Shown here piece after piece: positions 48,179-61,357 of a stretch of DNA of 64,000 bases. The stretch covers positions 62,001-126,000 of the forward strand of contig WIXG01000097.1 in assembly GCA_009869945.1 (NCBI GenBank). Direction: 5' to 3'. The stretch's first letter is position 1. Every line of letters begins with the position of its first letter. The position numbers and the translations under genes were made by a program. Source of the stretch: Mesaphorura yosii. Its lineage: Eukaryota; Arthropoda; Collembola; Poduromorpha; Tullbergiidae. The notes under the pieces were generated by a model, which had not been told where the DNA came from, searched no databases, and saw only the letters and a program-made list of their open reading frames with translations.

Positions 48179-49210
48179 ATTGGCGTCTTCGTGATTGCTT
48201 GACTCAAGTTGGTTTGCAACAAGACTACGCTCGGACGTTGTGGGCTCCGTATAGTTGCCACGAAGCTAGTTAACCCCGATTTGATCGAGGTCATCATGTC
48301 TGGCACAAATAGGACAATGCTTTCAGAGTGCAGCACAATCCTTCGAACAATGAACCAAGAAATAAACTACTGCTGACAAATCGCTGGTCGTTTAATCTTA
48401 CCGATTGTCCAACCACTGGGTGGTATCGAGGTGGATGATATTTCAAGACTGAACCAGTTATAACATCCGTCGACCCAAAATGGAAACCTTGCCCACTTTG
48501 GCCCTAACGTAAGCCCAATTGAGCCTTTATGAAATTGCGACGAGGCTTTGGCCATCTTACGAAACAAGCGTAAAAGCAAACCTACATCTGAGTGTATTAA
48601 AAGGTGGGTAAAATGCCAGCGTCGTCAAATGGGAACGGTTAGAAAAACAGAAACGATAAAGATAGTCACGGGGCTCCTGTGTCGCCTGTGTGGATGGGTA
48701 GCGCCAGTATATAGAGGAGGTTTTTGGGCTCCTGTGACAGATTTGTTCCAGTTATAAATTCTGCTTGTTGCTACTCGTTGCAACGCTGTTCGTGCCATCA
48801 GGAGTTTCCATCGACCACACCAATCGATTCAATTACATGTCAACAATGCTGCAGCTCACGAAGCGAGACGAGAAAAGACGTAATAATGATTATGATAGGG
48901 GAGCCTTCCCTTGTGCTGCATGCAACATTTATCCTGAAGTTGCTTGCCCTTTGTAAAATGTAGTCCAATGCCAGTCTTCCTTAACGGCGCTTGTTTGAGG
49001 TGTGGAATTTCTAAATTAAATATCATGAACGGCAATTCCGAAATGAGTTGTTCAGATTGGCGAATTTTGTATTTAAAACTTTTCAACATCAATAAAACAG
49101 GATTATGCTATTCTGTTAAGATTTTGCCGATTACAGATACCACAAAGCTACAAATAATTTGTGATGAGCAGGTCTGACTGAAGTAATTCACTTTTAGTGT
49201 GGACGAAGTC
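48179..49210. other. Intergenic region between group 7-like copies 2 and 3
   Basis: Upstream region of copy 2 and 3' region of copy 3. The only item of note is the small signal-peptide-like open frame on the plus strand at 48752-48956, listed separately. A TATATAG lies at 48718. Confidence 0.5.
48752..48956 (+). CDS. Candidate exon of a small secreted or neuropeptide-like precursor
   Basis: After an acceptor-like ttccag the frame reads a hydrophobic, signal-like segment (KFCLLLLVATLFVPSGVS), then dibasic sites (TKRDEKRRNN) and a Cys-rich end (FPCAACNIYPEVACPL). Signal peptide, dibasic site and paired Cys are the layout of a peptide precursor. However, no in-frame ATG precedes the hydrophobic part, so an upstream exon would be needed. 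A donor (gtaaaa) overlaps the stop, so the protein could continue. No known peptide family was recognised. Treat as a lead only. Confidence 0.15.
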
Positions 49211-50499
49211 TTAGCCCGTGAACCTGGAAATGGTGTTGCTGAACTTGGTGTAGAGTTCACTTTGGACTGAGGCGAACAAGGCATTGACTGGATACGTGGA
49301 GTCGTTGAGGATTGCGTTCAGCAGGAGACGGATTTTTCCTTCCATTGATTCCAGAATAACTCGCTTAGTCAGGTTGCCAACTGTATCGACGACCTGTAAA
49401 GTTATATGAATGAAAAGGGCGATAAGAATTTGTAGTAGTGGTCAGAATTCAAGTGAGTCGCGAAACTAAGTTGCTTAATCAGCAAATTAACTAGAAATCG
49501 CAATCTTAAATTGAGCTGGATTGCATATTTTATCTCACCCTGTCGAGAAGGAAATTGAATGAACCGAGACCGGTGGTCTGGAACTTGAAGTGGCCAGCGT
49601 CCGTGATGTCAAAGCGGGTCAGCAGCAATTTGCCGTTCTTATCAACAAGAGCTTCGATTTGTGCAGTCACGCTGTTCAGATAACCTTTGACTTGCTGTTG
49701 TGGGATCTTTTGCCCCATGAATGCAATTTCCAATGTGTACGAAACTTCCATGTCTGTGAATTCGGTCTCGAAACTGACGCTTTGCGTGCCGTTGGACTAA
49801 ACATACAGAAAGAATTCATGCGGATGCGTTGGGACTGACATGTAAGAGATTTCTTGACGCTTGCGAAAAACTTACGTGACCGTGGAGGGCAGCATCGCCA
49901 ATTCTGCGGATATTTTGGAATCCGCGCATGTATCCGTGGTTCAGAGAAGCTTGACCGTGATAAGTGATGCCGTAGAATTTCTTTCGGAAGTCCTTCGTCT
50001 CAGTTGGCAAATCAACTTGGTTCAGACCATTTTCTTGGATTTTTGCCTTCAGCTTCTGAATGGTTTGGTCAGCAAATTTATTGGCATCCTTTTTCAGGTT
50101 GGAAACTGAAGCCGGTTGCTCTTCGCCGCTGAAGTCCTCTGAGCTGTCCTGCTGGACATAATTTTACGCTCATGAAACGTTCGGATTGAAATTGATTGGA
50201 GTTTGGTCAAGAATTGAAATCCTTAATGTGCGTACCTGGGAAATGTGATTCCTGGAGTGTCTGTTGTTGCTGTTGCTGCTGTCATTATTGAAAAACTGGA
50301 TCATGTTTCCAGAATGTTGGCCATGTTGGTTGTTGCCACTCTGTCTCCTTTGACCGCTTTGATTCTCATTTTCGTCGTCAAAAATGGCTTCCCGCAGTCT
50401 CTCTAGGTCGGAGCCGTTGGGAAGTCGGAAAGTCGGGGTGGATTGCGCCAAGGTCAGAAAGCCTGTCACGACGCAAATTGCGAGAAGGATCTTGTTCAT
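49211..50499 (-). CDS. Mite group 7 allergen-like protein with a Gln/Asn/Ser-rich N-terminus, copy 3
   Basis: Exons: 50499-50236, 50151-49876, 49796-49539, 49393-49211, all phase 0, 326 residues. The start is the ATG at 50499; a GTG codon upstream in frame is not used. Signal peptide ILLAICVVTGFLTLAQS. Exon 1 continues into a low-complexity Gln/Asn/Ser/His-rich stretch (QSGQRRQSGNNQHGQHSG) absent from the other copies. The domain follows with YGITYHGQASLNHGYMRGFQ, then IRRIGDAALHG, which is the best match in this window to mite group 7 allergens. FTDMEVSYTLEIAF and FKFQTTGLGSFNFLLDR lie in exon 3. A TATA box lies at 50598-50591. Probably secreted; ligand unknown. Confidence 0.87.
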
Positions 50500-51569
50500 T
50501 TTGACCACTTGTTCAGGTTCACAGAAATTGAAACTTGTTACACTACCTGCAACTGCAACTGTTTAATGGGCTTTTTGGTGAGCCAGCCTTTATTTATAAC
50601 TTTCAATCCAATCAAATGTTGTGCTGTAGAGTGAATATTACGTGGATACATGATTGAAACATTCTTCTTGAACATGATCGTGTCTTCTTCTGAATCTAAT
50701 CTTTACCGAATCAGCGTTTTTACGCCTTGGCGTGGAGATAGAGCCACGGACTTTGTAGCTTTTCATCGAAAGACGACTGCAGTCATAGTCGGCAAGTTTT
50801 AACTACGTAATACGTAAATGCAATTGAAACTGATTCGCATGATCGACAAGCAGAAATCTGGATGACAAAATTAAAAGTGCAATTCGGCAGTTCCCATTTA
50901 CATTCTTAACTGCAGACAACAATCTTTATCTTGCCTTCGCCCTTGCCTTGGAAAGTCTGATAAGAAAAGTTCATGCTGGAGAGTTCAAATTGCTCTAGAT
51001 GAGCTTAGCAGCTGAGCTAGCTGAATTTCTAATTAAAACCATGATACCGGCGACGTCTCTCAAAATCTGAAAGTCAAATCCCAATGGACTTGTGCGATAT
51101 TTCTGTGCTGTGTTCAGGGGCAACGCGATACAACTCACGCATCTCGCAGTCTCAGAAGCATTTCAGAGTTGCGCCGCATCTCGCCATCTCTTTTGCTCAA
51201 CCTCAGAATACGCTCAGCTCGACGCCTTTTCGTACTTGCAATCTTTCCATACATACACAAACTCCACTTTACAGGGCAAAGTATTTCAAAACAGGAAGAC
51301 GCTACGCCATTTTCATTGAAGTTCAATTTTCAACTTAAAATTAAATTAACTGTCGGTAATCACGTCGTAAATTAACTATCATCTAAAAGAACTCGGATAA
51401 ACAACACCGATTGACAAAAATTCAACATTGAATGAGTGACTTTACCCAAGAGTAATAGAATCAGACAGAAAGCTTTTTGACTAAGTACCATTTTTAATTC
51501 CTACTAATTAATCAGCATTATTGTGACAAATTAATCCATATTTGTAAGCATATTAATAATTAACTCAAC
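50500..51569. other. Divergent promoter region between group 7-like copy 3 and spenito
   Basis: Contains the TATA box of copy 3 at 50591-50598 (minus strand). The overlapping short frames at 51084-51375 lie on both strands without motifs. The spenito promoter and 5' UTR should be here but show no clear TATA. Confidence 0.5.
50591..50598 (-). promoter_or_regulatory. TATA box of group 7-like copy 3
   Basis: TATAAATA on the minus strand (context GTTATAAATAAAGGC), about 92-99 bp upstream of the ATG. Confidence 0.5.
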
Positions 51570-54500
51570 ATGTACAAGAGTAGTAAAAGGCTGGATCGTG
51601 GAGAGGCATCGCCGCCGATGACGAAGCGAAGTCGCAGTTCAACTCTTGGGCGGTATGGTGACCCAGACTCTGGAGATGACCGGAGCCCTGATCGAAGTCG
51701 AAGAAGTGCTCATTACTCTTCATATGATTCGAGAGGATACAAAGATTCGTAAGTATCCCCGCTGGGGCTCACAGAAGTTCTTGATGACTTTGCGGATATT
51801 TGTTTCCATGGCGTGTCCAGACCGTCCTGGCACAACCAACCTTGCCCAAGTTTTATAATGTCCATATCCGCCATGTGGAATTGTGAACTTGGAAATATAC
51901 GATATTGTGTTGCTCTTTTGCAGTTACCATCATTCGTCTAGTTCATCGACATCAAAACCGTATCCGTACAAAGTGCTTTGCATTTCATCATTACATGCGA
52001 AAGCATCGGATGAAGTTGTTCGAGATACCTTGTACCGTGAATACAAAAGATTTGGTGACATCAGTGTAAAAGTGGTTCAAGAATTGGATGAACGTGTCGC
52101 CTATGTCTACTTCCGTTCTTACGAAGACGCACGTGATGCAAAACACTCAAAATCAAGAATTATAATTTTCGACAAGCCAGTCATGGTTGAGGCAGCCTAC
52201 GAATCGAGCAGTTCAAGCTCAAATAACAGCGGTTACCGGCCACAAGAAAGTTCTAGGGATAGTTTTCCAGGGCCGGACAGGCATGGAAGTGGTGGTGGAA
52301 GTGGATCTTATTATTCAAGAAGGTATATATCTAAAAATATTCAACATCTCGAAGTTTCACTTCAAGCTGTGCTAATTTCTAGTGCAATTATCCCAGTTTT
52401 GTGGTTGGCGCAGTCAAGTTTTAAGTTGATATGTTTAATCAAAGTTTCACAGTTTTCTGGCTACCTGTGTCGCTGTGCGTTATATTACGATGTCAATGTG
52501 ACATGAAGGTTGGTAGTTGATTAGTCGACTCGCTCTGCGTCATTCGCGAGTCAGGCCAGAAAAGTGGTTACAGTGAGTTAAAATGCATACGCAACGTGTG
52601 TATTGCTTGGAGTTCGTGATCGGTTTGTTGGTGAGGAAAGGAAAAGTGGAATCGTGAAGGTGCCCACATTGTGCACTTCATATGGAGAAAGTTCTTGTTT
52701 TCGTGTCAGAAGTCAAAATATAATGTGCCCGTTACCTCTTATCTGATACACAACGATCACAAAAAGAACGCAACGATTAATTCATTTGCGCTTACTCACG
52801 CTCAGGAAGTTAGGAAAGCCAAAAGCAAGCGCGTGTTAGTGTGGCGCTCCAAGTATTCAAGGCGCAGGCTCAAATGTGATTAATTGCTAAATGATTAAAG
52901 TCAATCTTTCTCAACAAAGCCAACAATGGGCGAACGGGCCTCATCAACATCAGATTTACCGTGAAGTGTATCGAACGGTGATCAGTGGCCAGTGATGCAT
53001 GAAGACGTCAGAACATGGATGGAAAAGACGACAACTGAATCTTCAACTGCCAGCGTCTTCTATTCTTGCCTAGCTTTCATTTGTAGTTTCGCTAATCTAT
53101 TCGGATGCCCTCCTGTTTCGCAATGATTAATTTGTGAAGATTTTTGTGCGTTAAATAGCAATCAATGGGTCTCTGTTTAGTATTTGATTGGTCTGGTTTT
53201 GGTTTTGGTGCAATGTGCAAATTAATTCATCTTAACGTTTATGAATGATCTTAAAGTTCAACTACCATGTTTTACAACGCGCAACCTACACTCCCTGATT
53301 ACTGTTACTGTTTACCAATTTCAAGTTGAAGTTTTGACCACAAGCTACGCATATGCAGAGGTGAAAAGTGAGTGTCCGACTTTCCTCAGTGTAACTCAGT
53401 AACTCCAAAAAAAGTAGTTCGAGTTCGAGTGCTCGTGAGGAAATATTAATATTGCAAATGCATATCTCAAATGGAATGGTAAAAATTACACCATTACGCG
53501 AATCACAAATTGCTTAATAAAACTTTATGCCTTCTTTCGTTTTCTTTAACGTTGAAGACGACCAAAAGGAAGCGTCACTGGGCATGTTCTAATCTCACGT
53601 ATATTTGCTTAGGTCGCCGTATCATGAGGGTGGAAGCAGCAGATATCGAGATGACCCGGTGGCGCATCGTGGCTACCATGATAGAGGATATGGCGGTGGA
53701 ATGCCTCCGCCACATCATGCAGGACCACCACCTGGTCCGCCGCAGTATCCGATGAGACATGGCGAATTTCCAAGAAGGGAACCACACCCACACGACTACA
53801 TGGGGGGACGACCACCTCCACATCAAATGTTCAACGGTCCTCCAAGGTTAATGTCAATGCCAATACATTTCTTATAGTGCTCAAGTGCTTGAATTTTGGT
53901 TTGGAGTGTAAGTGCAGTTGTGCAGTGTTTCGTAGACAAAGTGTAGAGACTATGCTTTAGCTTGTTTCGGTTTTTGAGCTAGAGAAGTTAAAGACATGCC
54001 GTTTAGTATCTGGCTGGGTTGATGATGGTCCTGATGATACGGCTTGTTTAGCTAATCTCTAGCTACATTCTTCTCTCTTCCGTGAATATTAGCTCATGAA
54101 TTCGCAGTTATTGCAATTACACGTGAAGTGAGAGGCGAGGGGTTAAGGAGAGTGTTATAATGTGATCACGCAGATTTAACGCATACAGATATCCTGGACC
54201 TGGTCCTTTGCCACCACCCGGACCACCAATGAGAGGTCCTCCTGGAATGCCACCAATGGACCGCATGCCGTATGAAAACAAAAAGGACAAATTCCCGAAC
54301 TATCTGCATCATATTCCTCCAGAAGATGATCCACTCGCTACAAGAACGCTGTTTACTGGAAATCTGGAGGTCAGCATTACGGATGAAGAAATGCGTCGTA
54401 TTTTCGGACGTTATGGAACTGTGGAAGACATTGACATCAAGAGACCTCCACCAGGAACTGGCAACGCATACGCCTTCGTGAGATATGCAAACTTGGACAT

Positions 54501-55841
54501 GGCAGCCAGGTCCGTTACGAGTCTTTTCTTTTTCAATCTAACTTTCGCCAAAAAAATTTAGCATTAATGTCATCTTACAGAGCAAAAACTGAACTATCAG
54601 GACAATACATTGGCAAATTCCAATGTAAAATCGGCTATGGCAAAGTTAATCCAACAACGAAGATCTGGGTTGGTGGTCTCGGTCCCTGGGCAAGTTTGGT
54701 GCAACTTGAACGGGAATTTGATCGTTTTGGCTCCATCAAGAAAATCGACTGGACAAAGGGCGACAGCCAAGCATTTATCACTTACGAAACAATTGATGCA
54801 GCCCAAGCAGCTGTGAAGGACATGAGGGGTTATCCACTAGGCGGTCCTGACAAGAGGCTGAGAACTGACTTTGCAGGGGTTGAGCAAGTTGTGAGCTATG
54901 CGAAGAAATACGAAGAATATGACAGTGGGTATGACAGGAATTATGGCTCAAACAATACTGAGACGCCAGGCCCTCGAGCACCGCGAACGCCTATCAAAGG
55001 TTAGCGTGTCCTGGTTTTTGAGCTCTTGACCACATGTGATTCATTGACTTAATGGTTTTGAATATTTATCTTTGATAGGAACGTCAGGTCATTCAAGTGA
55101 CATTGGTTCAAGCCCAAGTGACTCAGAGTCTGGTCGACAAAAGGCACGTAATGGAAATCATCTGAATGGTATCAAGAGTATAGCTGAAATACCAAAGAGA
55201 GGGAGCGCAGGGTGGCAGGGAGCAATGATCTTGAAAACTAGCTCCTTCCCAGCGAAGTAAGTTATCGAAGACTTCACAATTCTCCCGAAACTCAATAGCT
55301 AGCTGTAATAACTAATCAAATAATCTGATTTGTAGGTTGTACATCACTGAAGGCGACTTGGAATCCGTGGAAGCACTAATGAAGGATGAGGAAGGCAAAA
55401 ATCAGTTGAGAATCACTCAAAGATTGAGATTAGATCAGGTAAATTCTCCCTTCTTTAACTTTAACTGGGAACGAGACTGATCATTCACATCTCATTGAAT
55501 CTGTACAGGGAAAACTTGACGATGTCACGAAGCGTATGTCATCGTGCACATCTTTTGGAGTGTTTCTTGGTTTGCCAACTTCAGCAGCACCATCATCGCC
55601 AGTCTCATCTGATGGACACAGCCCAAGTGTGCAGTCGCGTCCTTTGAGAAACTTGGTGTCGTACTTGAAGCAGAAGGAGGCAGCTGGAGTTATTGCACTG
55701 CAAAACAGGGACACGAACGCTATTCTTTACGCGTTTCCGCCGTGCAAATTCAGCTATGATCTGCTGCTGAAGACGATGCCTGAGCTAGAAGAACCAACTG
55801 AAGACCATCTTGTTGTGCTCGTCATTCATGGCGGCGCCTAA
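51570..55841 (+). CDS. nito: Spenito/RBM15: RNA-binding SPOC protein of the m6A writer complex
   Basis: RBM15/spenito proteins recruit the m6A methyltransferase complex to RNA in the nucleus and act in splicing. Exons: 51570-51748, 51924-52322, 53613-53846, 54174-54509, 54581-54999, 55079-55256, 55336-55438, 55509-55841; phases agree, 726 residues, near the fly protein's length. The N-terminus is Arg/Ser-rich. RRM1 (about residues 75-150) starts with YKVLCISSL. A Gly/Pro/His-rich linker follows (HHAGPPPGPPQYP). RRM2 (about 320-400) has RTLFTGNLEV and AYAFVRYAN; RRM3 (about 408-480) has TKIWVGGLGPW and QAFITYE. The SPOC domain closes the protein (GWQGAMILKTSSFPAKLY, then VVLVIHGGA). Three RRMs plus SPOC at this size separates it from the much larger split ends/SHARP. 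An AATAAA lies at 56020. Confidence 0.94.
52323..53612 (+). other. Intron of spenito (1.3 kb)
   Basis: The phase matches directly across it (AG|G), so no exon is needed inside. Nothing else was recognised. Confidence 0.65.
53847..54173 (+). other. Intron of spenito (327 bp)
   Basis: Donor gttaat, acceptor cacgcag. No other feature seen. Confidence 0.6.
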
Positions 55842-56150
55842 AAGCCTAAAAGGCTCTCCATTGTGAATCATGAATTGAGTACCCAAGAGGAAGCATTTTT
55901 ATCTCTCTTTTTTGACTAACTCGTGAGTGTAATTTATTGCAATCTTCGTTAAAATAGATGCGTATTTAAAAATAGTCTCATGTTAAACAGCTAGCAATTG
56001 TGCATTCACTAGCATTACGAATAAAAATTACCAAATATGCAACTGGTATTTGAATGTCTGCCCTTTTCCAATGCTTTATGCAATAAATTCGCTTTCGTTT
56101 ATTAAAATGTGTTTTTATTAAACATTTATATTTGTCGGGCATTCCTGCAA
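55842..56150. other. Convergent 3' ends of spenito and NKAP
   Basis: Plus-strand AATAAA at 56020-56025 serves spenito; minus-strand AATAAA at 56119-56114 serves NKAP. The two transcripts end about 90 bp apart. Confidence 0.65.
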
Positions 56151-57846
<1,696 letters not shown>

Positions 57847-58354
57847 TTCAAATACGTAAGTAAACTACCAACCTTTGACGACTTTAAAGTATAAGGTGCA
57901 GATTTTAATTTCAGGTAATTGACATTACATTGACAAGCACACTTTTTAAATGCCCTCTTGTACGTGCTGAACCTCAAGTTCCAACTGATTAACGATAATA
58001 AAAGGTTACAGCTTATTTTAGAATGTTCAAAATTAATCTGTTAGAAGTAGAACTTTTCAAAAAGGTAAAGAATGTCGTTTAAAATTGAATACAACGTTGA
58101 GTGTTGAATTTAGCGCTTGAAAGTCGCTTCTCGCTTGCACGAAATCTATTGGGATGCGCTCTGAAGGAAGTCTAACAATCTGCCTGTCCGAGTCTGTCTT
58201 GCCCAATTTGTCGACTATGGCCAATTTATCCAGGTAAAAATGATTTAATCTCCCGGAATTGGTAGGCGAATTACGTTTTACATGTTTTTCATTCATATTA
58301 CACTTAACTTGGCTCATTTATATTTTACGCATGTAATGTGCGGATTGAGATGTT
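57847..58354. other. Region between NKAP and the malate dehydrogenase remnant
   Basis: May hold the missing NKAP 5' exon and its promoter. The minus-strand frame 58057-58317 is not Arg/Ser-rich and was not accepted as that exon. Confidence 0.45.
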
Positions 58355-59068
58355 TCATCTGCTCTTCGCACTCGCAGCAAACGCTTCTCCCATTTTAATG
58401 TCCTTCTTGATCTCCGGGATGGCTTCAGCAATCAAATCTTGTTCAGATGCTGTAATTTTGCCAAGGCACAGGTTCTCCTTCATTCCATGCGTCTGAAATA
58501 TAACAGACATGCGATGAACAATTCAAATTATCCTGATTTTATGCGTGAGTGAGTGGGGTAAGTTGGTTAGCAAGTAACCCCCAACAAAACTAGCGTTGCA
58601 AAATACGGGGAATCTGTGACATCCGATTCGTGTTAAACAGGTCATCGGATGACATTCCAGAGTGCCTGCCGGTAGAATGACGACGTCTGCTCCAGCCAGT
58701 GCCTTCGACAACTGCTCCTCGCCCAAGTAGCCTTCAACTTCGCCTTTCGTTTCAATGTGACTCATGTCTTCGGCGACGGCGGGTGCGTGTGCTGTATTTT
58801 CATAGAGTGCCAATTTACTGATAAGAGGAGAATGTTTCAGGAGGAGTGACAGCGGTTGTCCCACCGAACCACTGGCTCCAAGTACGGCGACCTTGACTTG
58901 TCTCTGAATGAGGAAGGCGTTCAGTATTTTTATGTAAAGTGAAACTGGAAGTAGAAGCACGAATAAATGCGACTTACATCTGGTACGTGAGCTGAATATT
59001 GCCTTTGGAAGCCATGAAAGACTCGCGTGGCCAGTTCGAGGCTTCTTGTGAGTGCGAAGATTCTCCAT
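58355..59068 (-). pseudogene. Mitochondrial malate dehydrogenase remnant lacking its central region
   Basis: Intact enzymes of this family (about 340 residues) oxidise malate with NAD in the TCA cycle. Recognisable pieces: exon 59068-58978 with a presequence-like stretch ending [11 protein letters not shown]; exon 58903 down to about 58650 with the NAD fold ([36 protein letters not shown]); and exon 58492-58355 with the C-terminus (HGMKENLCLGKI, then IPEIKKDIKMGEAF). After VILPAG about ten bases are missing against the family and the frame shifts: the expected [11 protein letters not shown] is present but in another frame. Sequence then jumps to the C-terminal exon. About 190 residues are absent, including the catalytic His (GGHAGKT) and substrate Arg. 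No in-frame ATG exists in the first exon. Probably a decayed copy; an assembly collapse is the alternative. Confidence 0.8.
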
Positions 59069-59420
59069 CTTGAGAAATGAAGTTAGATTTGTGTTAATAC
59101 TTACTTTAAAGAAGAATTTAATAGAGTTCTTAACCCATAGGTCCCCAATACATTTTGCGCTTCAGGCTTTCGATAGCACAACTTTATTTGAAACGACTTC
59201 ACCAAAGGTTACATTTTTACTAAATGGTGGAACATGATGATTTCTTCAGGACCAAGCTGCTTCGAGGGTCGTGTCAATTATAGAGCAACGCAGCGCAGTA
59301 GATGGTGTTTGAATTAAAATCAGTTTATTAGTAAAATATTTGTAGCTATTTCGTGAACGGAATTTCTGCCCCACCAGGCCCAATTGAAGTTGCTACATTC
59401 GAACTGAACGGGCACAATCG
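59069..59420. other. Region between the malate dehydrogenase remnant and group 7-like copy 4
   Basis: Contains a minus-strand AATAAA at 59329-59324 for copy 4. The expected first malate dehydrogenase exon with the start codon was not found here. Confidence 0.5.
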
Positions 59421-60519
59421 CTACGAGAAGGACTTGTCCTCATTGTCGCCTCTGAACCAATTGCCAGTCAGAAAACTTGACAAATTCTGGAGCGGTCTTG
59501 CAAGAAACTCTTGAGCTGTTGAAATGGCTTGCATCGGCGACGGCAAGAATCTTAAAGTTTTAATAATGTCGTTAATCTGACTTTTGATTTGGTCCTCCAA
59601 AATGTCCAGTACGACATACTTCAGTGAGTTTCCAACAAGCACTCCAATCTAATAGGCAAAATTCACAATTAAAGTATAGCGATCGATGCTGCATGGATAG
59701 TTCGCACACATACAACTTACATGCTTTCCAAGGAAGTCAAGCACTGTTCCCAGACCAGTAACATGTACGTCGAGATCTCCGGTATTGAGCACGTCCAGTT
59801 TGGTCAGTTCAGCATTAAAAGAGAAAGGATTTAATCTTACAGCGAGAAAAGCTTCTACTGAAGACAATTTGCCGGTGACAGTTGCGCGCGGCCCGAGTCC
59901 CATGAACTCAGCATGCGCATCGTACGTGACAGTTGCGTCATCCACTCCGATTTTAGACTCGACTAAGACATCGCCATTTGCCTGAAAAGTAAAATTGGCT
60001 TCGGCTCACAATCTTCGGAACTTGAAAGATCACGGGTTACTTACCTCGGCGGAAATTGTTGTTGGGCCAGTTCTGTGAATGGTCTCCAGACCCTCAAGTG
60101 TACCATTGCTCAATGACGCTGATCCATTGAACGTCATCCCAAGTATCTGTCTTGAAAACGAGTCCCGAAGATCCGGTAACGACAACCGAGCGAATCCACT
60201 CTGGACTAATTGGCTTCTTAAGGTTGCAAGAATTTGATCTAAGTATGCCTGCGCATAATTGAAAATGCTTGCATCTTCTGCTTCCCTTGCATGCCTGATG
60301 ATGATGGTGTCCTGATATAATGCGTTTATGAATCTCAAATCGGCTAGTCAAATCCAATCGCTCCAGCACATGTTGGTTTACCTGATTTGCTACATCAAAC
60401 TCGCTCAAATGTGAAGTTGGGTTTTCTTCACTCGTGTCAGTCGTCGGTCGAAAAGATTTTGTGAAATTAAAGGCAGACGCGCAAATTAACACAAACCACA
60501 AAACTTTTATTGTGTTCAT
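59421..60519 (-). CDS. Mite group 7 allergen-like protein (TULIP fold), copy 4
   Basis: Exons: 60519-60382, 60311-60045, 59981-59721, 59648-59421, all phase 0, 297 residues. The Met at 60519 is preferred over one at 60546 because a clean signal peptide follows (IKVLWFVLICASAFNF). Exon 2 has the signature (TFNGSASLSNGTLEGLETIH, then RTGP). Exon 3 has AEFMGLGPRATVTGKL and the strand LDVHVTGLGTVLDFLGKH. Exon 4 has an amphipathic helix and a hydrophilic C-terminal tail (FRGDNEDKSFS). It is separated from copies 1-3 by spenito, NKAP and the malate dehydrogenase remnant but keeps their exon plan and strand. It is closest at the signature (GLETIHRTGP) to the C-terminal half of the fusion gene at 62139. 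Confidence 0.85.
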
Positions 60520-61357
60520 ATTTTCCGAGCGTATTACTAGTAACATTACAGTTTCTTAAATTAAAGAGTGCTTGCTAAACTACGAACAATGAAAATGAGA
60601 CTGCGCCGCTTGAACACATAGAAAAGAGTAAAAAGATCATTCTAAACTTTCCGAGGATTTAAGTGTTGAAAGGAATAGTAATCCAGTTCTGAGGACCAAA
60701 GATAAGGGATAACCACTGCTCGTTTGCCACACAAGTACTTGACCATGACTTGCTTCAAGGGCTGCTGTAGCCCACAAACCCAACACCAACCATGTGTATT
60801 AATATAGGTCAAAACTGCGCGTGACGGCCAGCGCGATCCTTATCAGAACAAGCCAGCCTGTGAAGAAAAAATTTGCTTCCTTATCATTTCTTTGCAACCA
60901 GCCGCAGTTGCATACTCTAAAATGGACACGTCTTTCTTCACAGCCCCAGGACGATCAATTGCCTGCACTGAAAGGCACGTGACTCATCGACTTTATGAAG
61001 ACTTTCAAGGATTTACTAAAAATGACTAACCACAACCTAATTAATTTATCTGAACTCTTGGCCGGCTTAATAAAAATGTTATCCACGCTTTTTGTAAGGC
61101 GCAAATGTCATTTCTATTTTGTAGCAGCCTAATTAATTGCGGTTTGATTTGTGCGACTGCGAAAGTTGTGAATGTGAACAGCACGATATTAACTAGCTTA
61201 TCGTTCAGCCTTCCTTATTTACTGTAAGAAATTCCGTATTTGTGTCTCAATTCTGCAGCCGCTTTCGCAATGATTGTGAAACCCAACATTTAAGAGTGTC
61301 TGGGCCTAGAATTCTTTAACATGAGTGCAGTGAACTTTGGGACTCGGGGTGTGTGAG
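60520..61357. other. Divergent promoter region between group 7-like copy 4 and the VAMP gene
   Basis: Upstream of both flanking genes. No TATA box, open frame or repeat worth reporting. Confidence 0.5.

Noticed and set aside
50506-50508. Start of group 7-like copy 3 at the upstream GTG
   Set aside because: An ATG seven bases downstream-in-frame (50499) gives a proper signal peptide; animals rarely start at GTG.
54600-54999. Extra genes on the minus strand under spenito
   Set aside because: Short frames opposite the RRM3 exon without motifs; shadows of coding sequence.
59066-59068. ATG at 59068 as the malate dehydrogenase start
   Set aside because: Its frame does not lead into the [12 protein letters not shown] presequence end or the NAD-binding exon; the correct frame has no ATG in this exon.
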